DNA from: Primulina eburnea
Lineage: Eukaryota; Streptophyta; Magnoliopsida; Lamiales; Gesneriaceae
Direction: 5' to 3'
DNA length: 64,000 nucleotides
Assembly (NCBI RefSeq): GCF_022965805.1
Contig: NW_027331395.1
Location: forward strand, 62,001 to 126,000
Each line of letters starts with the position of its first letter. Position 1 is the stretch's first letter. The notes beneath the pieces are model-generated. The model had not been told where the DNA came from. It worked only from the letters and a program-made list of their open reading frames with translations, and ran no database searches. A program made the position numbers and the translations under genes. Below are positions 57,429-64,000 of this stretch, in pieces.

Positions 57429-59316
57429 TGTGGGGACCCGGATGCTAATCAAGTTCTTAATCATCATTGGGACTAATTAATCAATTATAAAACAGGGTCT
57501 AAAAAATTTTTCTTTTTAAATTGCGGAACGTAGTGAAATAAAACATATATACATCTCAGTATATAAAATACAAATCCTGTATTACAAAACATTTATTCAA
57601 ACTAGAGTTTAACATCTAATATCAATTGTTCAAACCCTATCTCAGAACAAAGTCCGAAGTCTCCACTCTAACTCGATCTCTCTTCATCTCCTCGACCCTG
57701 AACCTGTCCCACCTGTTGTCAAGTACACATACAGACAAGACAACAGCCGGATAAACCGGTGAGAATAACTCCCAGTATAAATCAATGAAACATGCGATCA
57801 TATAACAAATATAAAGCATGTAATCAGGTATCAACAATATGTAACGAATCTGAAACATAATCAATAACACACTGTCAACTATACTCGTAGCTACAAAATT
57901 CAGACTAGACTCAATCCTAGTCTAGGGATCCCGGTTCCAGACGTCGGTCTGCATATATCGACTAACAGTTATAGAAAAGACTCCAGTTCTATCCACGCCG
58001 ATATAGTATCGATTAACAGTAATAGAAAAGACTCCAGTTCTATCCACACCGATACAGTATCGATTAACAGTAATAGACGAAGCCCTAATTCTATTCACAT
58101 TGATATATTATCGATTACCAGTAATAGAGCAAGCCCCGATTCTATTCACATTGATATGACATCGATTACCAGTAATAGAACAAAGTCTGATTCTATCCAC
58201 ATCGATATAACATCGATTAACAGTAATAGAAGGAACGATGAATCTATCCACATCGATATAATATCAAACAACAGTAATAGAAGAAGCTATACATCTATCC
58301 ACATCGATATAATATCAACCAACAGTAATAGAAGAAGCTATCAGTCTACCCACATCGATAATCAATCATCCAGTGACAGTCTTTGGCACAACCGCCAATA
58401 CACCATCTTATGACATCGTGCAATGTGCCCGTGGCGATCCCACCACTAACGGCACTTCTGTCATAAGATTACTCTTCTAATACCTGTAATCTATAACTCA
58501 AGAAAACAAGTATAACAATCAATCAATGCAAATATCAATGCAATAAAGTAAAGTATGTGATTTAGGGAAACCCAAGTCTAAACCGACTAAAGTCCATCTC
58601 CCAATACCACATTGACTTATACCTTTATCTTCTCGCTCAGAAGAAGAAGAAGAAGAAGTCCCGACTCTATCTCGGTCCATTCCCAATCTGGTAATAACAA
58701 TACCGAACAGATATAATATCAATATTCAACTCAATTCAATACCTGTTCTGATTAATATTCAAATCAAAATATACGCTGATCGATATCCAATCAAGATACA
58801 CTCTAATCCATATCGACCACATCACAATATAATCGAAATCACTACAGAATCTGATCAATATCAATTAACTGATGTTTCAACGGTACAACAATACAGTCTC
58901 GATAACCCCGTCACTCCGAACATCACAGATATATTACCAGAACTCATAATCAATATCGATACAAGTCATAATCTCAATAACAATACATAACTGATATACA
59001 TTCTCAGTCAAATCGACTCCAAAAATCATAACAATTTCATAAACAGTCTGTTTCTCAATCTGACTTCGATTCTATGATGTCTAACATGACAAGAATATCA
59101 TATATGAATCCTATTCAATTCTGACAATATCATAATTTCAAGACATGTCAAAACGTAGTAAAACTTACGTCCAGTTGTAGCCTACGTCGATAGGAACTCG
59201 GTACTGTAATTGGATTCAAAATCTGACGGACGGATTTTTCACAAAAGGCGTAAGGATTTCTGGAGGAATTTCTCGTGCTTCCTTTCTCGTTCTTCCTTAT
59301 CATTTCTGAAGAAGAA

Positions 59317-59318
<2 letters not shown>

Positions 59319-59389
<71 letters not shown>
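59319..59389. repeat. Expanded TA microsatellite (right LTR)
   Basis: About 71 bp of uninterrupted TA, against 31 and 37 bp at the same place in the other A/B LTRs. It spans the expected TATA box. Confidence 0.9.
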
Positions 59390-59437
59390 CATCCGTTGCA
59401 TGCAAGAGAAACGTGGCATATTTCATGCTTTCCGGGT

Positions 59438-59688
59438 GGCGCTCGAGCGGTCATATTCTACCGCTCGGGCGCCGAATATTCTGTCCGAAGATAATCTCGA
59501 TACACACCGGCGCTCGAGCGGTCAAAAACTACCGCTCGGGCGCCGAACATTCTGCCCAAGCCTCGAATTCTCACCCCTTTGGCGCTCGGGCGGTAAATCC
59601 TTACCGCTCGGGCGCGGTGGATTCTGTCCATCTACCTTCTTATCATACATTGGCGCTCGGGCGGTAGCTTTCTGCCGCTCGGGCGCCA
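59438..59688 (-). repeat. GCGCTCGGGCGG hairpin cluster (right LTR)
   Basis: Four inward-facing pairs, the best-preserved set of the three A/B LTRs: the first pair reads GGCGCTCGAGCGGT where the others have GGCGCGCGAGCGGT. Confidence 0.9.
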
Positions 59689-59833
59689 ACAGTTCTGTAC
59701 AAAAAATGCCTAATTCACATGCTTCACCCCATCTGGTCTCTGAATAGCCCGGCTTCTTTATTCGAGTTCATATCACCTCAATCATATAAGTTAATCAACG
59801 TCTGATTATAATGATTAAATTTCGGGCATTACA

Positions 59834-61978
59834 GATTTCTTCCTTGAAATCTCAGGCAATCTGTCATATCATACATGACAAGTAATATAATCAAAACTGA
59901 AGAATCACTTACATCATGTAAATAACTCGGAATGTTTCTGTCTCATATCTGCTTCTGTTTCCCAAGTCGCTTCTTCAATGCCTTGACGACTCCACTGGAC
60001 TTTCACTAGCGGAATAGTCTTCGTCCTGAGATTCTTTTCTTTCCGATCAAGAATCTGTATCGGTTGCTCGACATAGCTCAAAGTCTGATCAAGCTCGGCT
60101 TCGTCAGGATGAATGACATGAGAAATATCTGGCATATATTTACGCAACATCGATACATGAAAAACGTCATGTATCCCGGATAACGAAGGAGGAAGAGAAA
60201 GTCGATAGGCTCGATCGCCAATCTTCTCAAGAATCTCGTAAGGACCGATGTATCTAGGAGACAACTTCTCAGGCTTGCCAAATCTGACAACGCCTCTGAA
60301 AGTAGAAATCTTTAGAAACACTCTGTCTCCTTGCTCGAATACCAACGGCCTACGTCTAATATTGGCGTATTTGGCTTGCCTATCCTGTGCCGTCTTCATT
60401 CGTTTCTGAATGATCTTCACATTCTCAATCATCTCACGTATCATATCAGGCCCAAGTTCTGGTACCTCAGATACATCATCCCAGTACAATGGAGATCTGC
60501 ACTTCTTGCCATACAAAGCTTCAAACGGTGCCATCTCGATACTCGTCTGATAGCTGTTGTTGTACGAGAATTCACATAATGGCAGTGAATCTTGCCAACT
60601 AGTGCCAAAATCTAGCACTACAGCTCTCAACCTGTCCTCTAAAGTCTGGATAGTCCGCTCTGACTGTCCGTCTGTCTGGGGATGATATGCAGTACTCAGG
60701 TTTAATGTCGTACCCAAAGCCTGCTGCAAGCTGTACCAAAAGTGTGAAGTGAATCGTGAATCACAATCTGATACGATAGACTTTGGCACACCATGCAATC
60801 TGACTACTTCTCTGACATATAAATCTGCCATCTGATCATGTCGGTAGGTCATTCTGTATGGAATAAAACACGCTGATTTGGTTAATCTTTCAATAATGAT
60901 CCAAATTGCGTCACAGCCCCGAGATGATCGAGGTAACTTCGTCACGAAATCCATGGAAATGTGATCCCATTTCCATTCTGGAATAGAAAGACTCTGAAGT
61001 AAACCTCGGGGCTTCTTTCTCTCAGCCTTCACCTGTTGGCAGTTTAAGCACTTAGACACAAATTCTGCGATATCTATCTTCATTTGTTTCCACCAGAATT
61101 GTGTCTTGAGATCATTGTACATTTTTCGGCCTCCAGGATGAATGCTGAACCGACTACAGTGCGCTTCTGACAATATCTGTTGTTTCAAATCTGAAACATT
61201 TGGCACTACAAGACGGTTATTCACATACAGAATAAAATCATGTACCTGATATTCGGATATATGCTCTGATCTGACCATATCAATTGATTTCTGCACATTT
61301 GGATCAATTTTCTGTGCTTCTTTGATCCTCATAATCAAATCAGGCTCAACTTGAATTGAAGAAAGTAGCAATGGTCTACTACCTGCATCAAATGCTAATC
61401 CAGAGAAACAACAATCTTCAACTAAATTCGAAACCCCTATCGTCGACAAGGACAAAGCACAAACCTTTCGACTCAAGGCGTCTGATGCTGCATTTGACTT
61501 TCCTGGATAGTATTTGATTTCGCAATCAAAGTCTTTCAACAAATCAAGCCATCTGCGCTGTCTCATGTTCAATTCTGACTGAGAGAATAAGTACTTTAGG
61601 CTTTTATGATCCGAGTATATCTCAAATTTCTCGCCATAAAGATAATGACGCCAAATCTTTAATGCAAATACGATAGCCGCCAATTCAAGATCATGAATTG
61701 GGTATCGAGTCTCGTGTGGTTTCAGCTGTCTAGAGGCATAAGCAATCACATGTCCTCGCTGCATAAGAACACACCCCATCCCAATGTGAGATGCATCACA
61801 ATATACAACGAAATCACCTGTACCTGAAGAAATCATCAAGACAGGTGCACTGGTCAGTCTCTTCTTCAATTCTAAGAAGCTAGACTCACAATCTTTAGAC
61901 CACACAAATGGCGTATTCTTCTGTGTCAACTAGGTAATCGGTTTCGCAATGCTGGAGAAATCTTTGATGAATCTGGGT
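59834..61978 (-). pseudogene. pol: pol of element C: RNase H, integrase, chromodomain (RT lost)
   Basis: Frame 59914-61929 (671 codons from an internal Met) is open. RNase [34 protein letters not shown]. Integrase: zinc region [11 protein letters not shown]...CLNCQQ; catalytic Asp327, Asp388 (SDCDSRF) and Glu424, the last two 35 residues apart. C-terminal GPY-type and chromodomain-like segments end [14 protein letters not shown]. Upstream, an in-frame TAG at 61930-61932 replaces a Gln codon, and 15 codons later (61978) homology stops, so the RT catalytic part, protease and gag are gone. The 80 bp after the stop codon lead to the GATTT site at 59834, where A/B splits off the polypurine tract and 3' LTR of C (34437-36460). 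Confidence 0.92.
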
Positions 61979-62307
61979 CAATAAAAAATATATGACCCAT
62001 TTTAAATTTAAATAAATAAAAGGGATTTTGACTTTTTTAAATCGGGAGAAGGGAGTGGACTGTGTTAGTTAGGTGAGGTCATTTATTAGTTCATTAATTA
62101 GGGGTGTTAGTTAGTTTTTTTAAAAAAATATTTTTTTAATTGATATATCAGAAACCTTTCCTATTCCTATTCTATTCCTATTCCTTATTGAGGTTTCATT
62201 TATTCCCGTTATTTTTGTGTTCTTCACGATAAACTAATCAAAAATCATTTGAAAATTTGAAGATTCCTAGAGAAGTAAATCATTTGAATTTGAAGATTCT
62301 CTTAGAA
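61979..62307 (+). promoter_or_regulatory. Upstream region of the MULE transposase
   Basis: AT-rich unique sequence beginning where element C breaks off. It includes T- and A-runs near 62110-62140, a possible TATA (TTGATATATCAG near 62141) and short TATTCC repeats near 62160-62200. A probable non-coding first exon ends at a donor GTAAGC (GT at 62308). I cannot identify the terminal inverted repeat of the MULE here. Confidence 0.4.
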
Positions 62308-62768
62308 GTAAGCATATACTCGACTGTTGTACTTGTTTGTTCAGTTTAGTTCTGGTTGTATTTTGTTAGAATTTTTGTTAATGGAGTTCGGATGAGTATT
62401 TAGAGGAGTTATATTATGATATGGGATAGTGTCTAAACCACAGATATTGATGGATAGAGGTTCACAGTGGAGGTGTATGGGTGGAGGTGTGCACAGATTG
62501 GTTGAGGTGCACACACAACCACGGTCGCGGTGGGTCGAGGTGCACCTCCACCCTCGACCCCAGTGGGTCGCGGTGGCTTAGGTAACCACGACCCACCTCG
62601 ACCCACGCGACCCAAATGTGTGGGTCGCGGTGAACACCGCGACCAACGTTTCTCTCCGCGACCCACGTGTGTTTAGTGATGTGTTGGTCAATGTTGTAAT
62701 TCATTAACATATTATTTTAAATAAATGATATTGTCTATAATTTAATATTCTTATTTATGTTTTTGTAG
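62308..62768 (+). other. Probable 5' UTR intron of the MULE gene
   Basis: A GTAAGC donor at 62308 and a T-rich tract ending TTTTTGTAG (AG at 62767-62768) just before the start codon at 62772 suggest a leader intron of about 461 bp. A GC-rich repeat cluster sits inside it. Inferred from splice signals only. Confidence 0.45.
62462..62672. repeat. GTGGGTCGCGGTG / CACCGCGACC repeat cluster
   Basis: Roughly nine copies of GGGTCG(C/A)GGTG words or their reverse complement CACC(G/T)CGACCCAC in both orientations, able to form hairpins. Strongly GC-rich against an AT-rich surround. In style it resembles the palindrome clusters of the LTR promoters, but here it lies in front of a DNA-transposon gene. 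Confidence 0.75.
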
Positions 62769-62771
62769 GTT

Positions 62772-64000
62772 ATGCCAACAGTTATTCTGTTTGAGTACAA
62801 CGGAGAATGGGAAGTTAATGAAGATAATATATTTAAATGGCGTTCATGGTCTAGTGGTAAGTGGGCAGCTATTCCTTTGGATTCTAATATTTGTTCAGTG
62901 GAATATATAGAAAGTGAGATATACAGAATTATAAATCTAGCTGGTACAGAAAAATTGAAATTAAGTTATCTTCCTGACGTGAAGCATTGCAATATTCGTC
63001 CAATTTATATTGAGGATGATAATGATTTGAAAGCATACTTATATTTTGGATGTGCAAAAGAAAGACCAGTACTTCACGTAGAATTTGAACTAAGTGTTGT
63101 TTCCCTTGATATTGTTCAAAGGGAAAATATCATGTCACTGGATTTAAATTTTACGCATTTGGATGATGAGTATGTTGATGATGAAACAAATATGTACGAT
63201 CACTATTTTGATAGAACTTTTGTCTCAAATGACCATGGTACCAATAATGATGTATTAGAAACTGAAAATATACAAGAGAATGATGTGAGGAGTACAGAAA
63301 ATGATGTGGAGGATATAGATGATATTAATGTCGATGATAACGATGTTAACATCCACCACATTGGTATAGCTCATGATACTGAGACTAATGTTCAAGCTGA
63401 TACTTATTCATTTACCGATGGTTCAAGCTTATTTATTGGTCAAAGATTTTCAAGCAAGACCGAAGTGAAGAAAGTGCTATCCAATATTGCTTTGAACTCG
63501 TCTTTTGAGTTTGAAAGTGTCAAATCTTCTAGAAATATCTATTCGGTTCGTTGTGTGAATAAAGGTTGCAGCTGGAGAATTTGGATTTCAAAACACGATA
63601 ACTCAACAGATTTTGTGATTCGTACATATTGCAACACACACAATTGTGACATGACTGGAATGCGTAAAAAGCATCGACAAGCTAGCTCATCTATCGTTTG
63701 TGATATGTTGGTAGAGGACTTTCGAGGACAACAGAAAACACCTCAACCAAAATCTATTATGACAATGATGCGGAATAAGGGGGTTGACATTACCTATTAC
63801 AAAGCTTTGAAAGGTAAACAACTTGCTCATGATATCTTCACAGGTGATCCTGAAAGAAGTTTTGGTCTTCTGCCTTCGTATTTGAAAATGGTCGAGAAAA
63901 TGAACCCGGGTAGCATAATAGATTTAGTAGTAGATGAGCATAATATATTCAAGTATTTGTTTTTAGCATATGGCGCATGTGCAAGAGGATATAGATGCAT
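62772..64000 (+). CDS. Mutator-like (MuDR-type) transposase, N-terminal part
   Basis: An open frame of 409 codons from ATG 62772 that runs off the window, so it has no stop here. Residues 1-125 form an N-terminal domain (YNGEWEV..., LSYLPDVKHCNIRP) like the ubiquitin/PB1-like start of many plant MULE proteins. Residues about 125-212 are Asp/Glu/Asn-rich. Residues about 214-292 (FTDGSSLFIGQRFSSKTEVKKVL to YCNTHNC) match the MuDR DNA-binding domain, with zinc ligands in CVNKGCSW and CNTHNC. The segment at about residue 393, FKYLFLAYGACARGYRC, is the usual lead-in to the MULE catalytic domain, which must lie beyond 64000. No frameshift or stop interrupts it. It could be an active transposon or a domesticated relative such as FAR1/MUSTANG; the window cannot decide. 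Confidence 0.85.
   Translation, partial: MPTVILFEYNGEWEVNEDNIFKWRSWSSGKWAAIPLDSNICSVEYIESEIYRIINLAGTEKLKLSYLPDVKHCNIRPIYIEDDNDLKAYLYFGCAKERPVLHVEFELSVVSLDIVQRENIMSLDLNFTHLDDEYVDDETNMYDHYFDRTFVSNDHGTNNDVLETENIQENDVRSTENDVEDIDDINVDDNDVNIHHIGIAHDTETNVQADTYSFTDGSSLFIGQRFSSKTEVKKVLSNIALNSSFEFESVKSSRNIYSVRCVNKGCSWRIWISKHDNSTDFVIRTYCNTHNCDMTGMRKKHRQASSSIVCDMLVEDFRGQQKTPQPKSIMTMMRNKGVDITYYKALKGKQLAHDIFTGDPERSFGLLPSYLKMVEKMNPGSIIDLVVDEHNIFKYLFLAYGACARGYRC

Larger units (their letters stand above)
36461..59833 (-). mobile_element. Three-LTR tandem element A/B
   Basis: Structure LTR - interior A - LTR - interior B - LTR, all minus strand: LTRs at 36461-38818, 51238-53594 and 57429-59833, interiors at 38819-51237 and 53595-57428. 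One perfect target duplication, GATTT (36456-36460 and 59834-59838), encloses the whole array, so it behaves as one insertion site. Interior A without the nested D element and its duplication is 3835 bp, interior B 3834 bp, and they are almost identical. Such arrays are known to arise by unequal recombination between LTRs of sister copies. Each interior holds gag and an eroded pol. Confidence 0.9.
57429..59833 (-). repeat. Right LTR of A/B
   Basis: 2405 bp, about 47 bp longer than the other two copies, mainly because its TA tract has expanded. The outer border GGGCATTACA is followed by the target duplication GATTT at 59834-59838. Confidence 0.92.

Noticed and set aside
62433..62710. Minus-strand frames of about 80 codons rich in Arg, Gly and Pro
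   Set aside because: They translate the GTGGGTCGCGGTG repeat cluster and lie in the probable leader intron of the plus-strand MULE gene.

Overview
This 64 kb window is plant nuclear DNA, almost certainly heterochromatin of a flowering plant. It is AT-rich and almost entirely made of Ty3/gypsy LTR retrotransposons inserted into each other, plus a long satellite array. No ordinary single-copy gene is visible. The only other coding region is the start of a Mutator-like (MULE) transposase that runs off the right edge. The plant assignment rests on the TGGTATCAGAGC-type primer binding sites (initiator tRNA-Met), Tekay/Del-type chromovirus proteins with a C-terminal chromodomain, and the MuDR-type transposase. 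The species cannot be named from the sequence.

Layout. (1) 1-5992 is a second copy of sequence found again at about 7084-11066: the end of a short-LTR element (called G here), then an LTR and part of the interior of a minus-strand element (E). It stops at a 25-N gap, so it may be an assembly duplicate. (2) 6018-34190 is a satellite built from a 364-bp piece of a gypsy integrase gene, about 40 units with higher-order structure. It is interrupted by element G (6874-15523, target duplication ACTTG), which itself carries element E (8138-14079, AGAAG), and by element F (22157-26334, ACACA). (3) 34191-61978 is a Russian doll. A minus-strand Tekay element (C; LTR 34437-36435, pol 59834-61978) is split by a three-LTR tandem element (A/B, 36461-59833, GATTT). 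The gag gene of A/B is split by a plus-strand Tekay element (D, 41647-50225, AAATC). (4) 61979-64000 holds the upstream region, a probable 5' UTR intron and the first 409 codons of the MULE transposase.

How the parts relate. D and C carry RT/RNase H/integrase/chromodomain coding sequence. A/B, E and F keep LTRs, primer site and polypurine tract, and A/B and E also keep gag sequence, but all share a collinear, heavily eroded pol. They look like a long-lived gag-only lineage that depends on partners such as D; A/B and D share the promoter-distal part of the LTR and its 51-bp minisatellite. G keeps a short gag-like region and the pol C-terminus between 0.8-kb LTRs, and probably comes from the same kind of retrotransposon that supplied the integrase satellite.

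Two patterns stand out beyond ordinary repeat annotation. Each of five element families carries its own short repeat cluster (four GC-rich and palindromic, one AT-rich) just upstream of the LTR TATA box. The transcribed part of the LTRs contains long inverted repeats whose two arms change together between families, as expected for conserved RNA structure.
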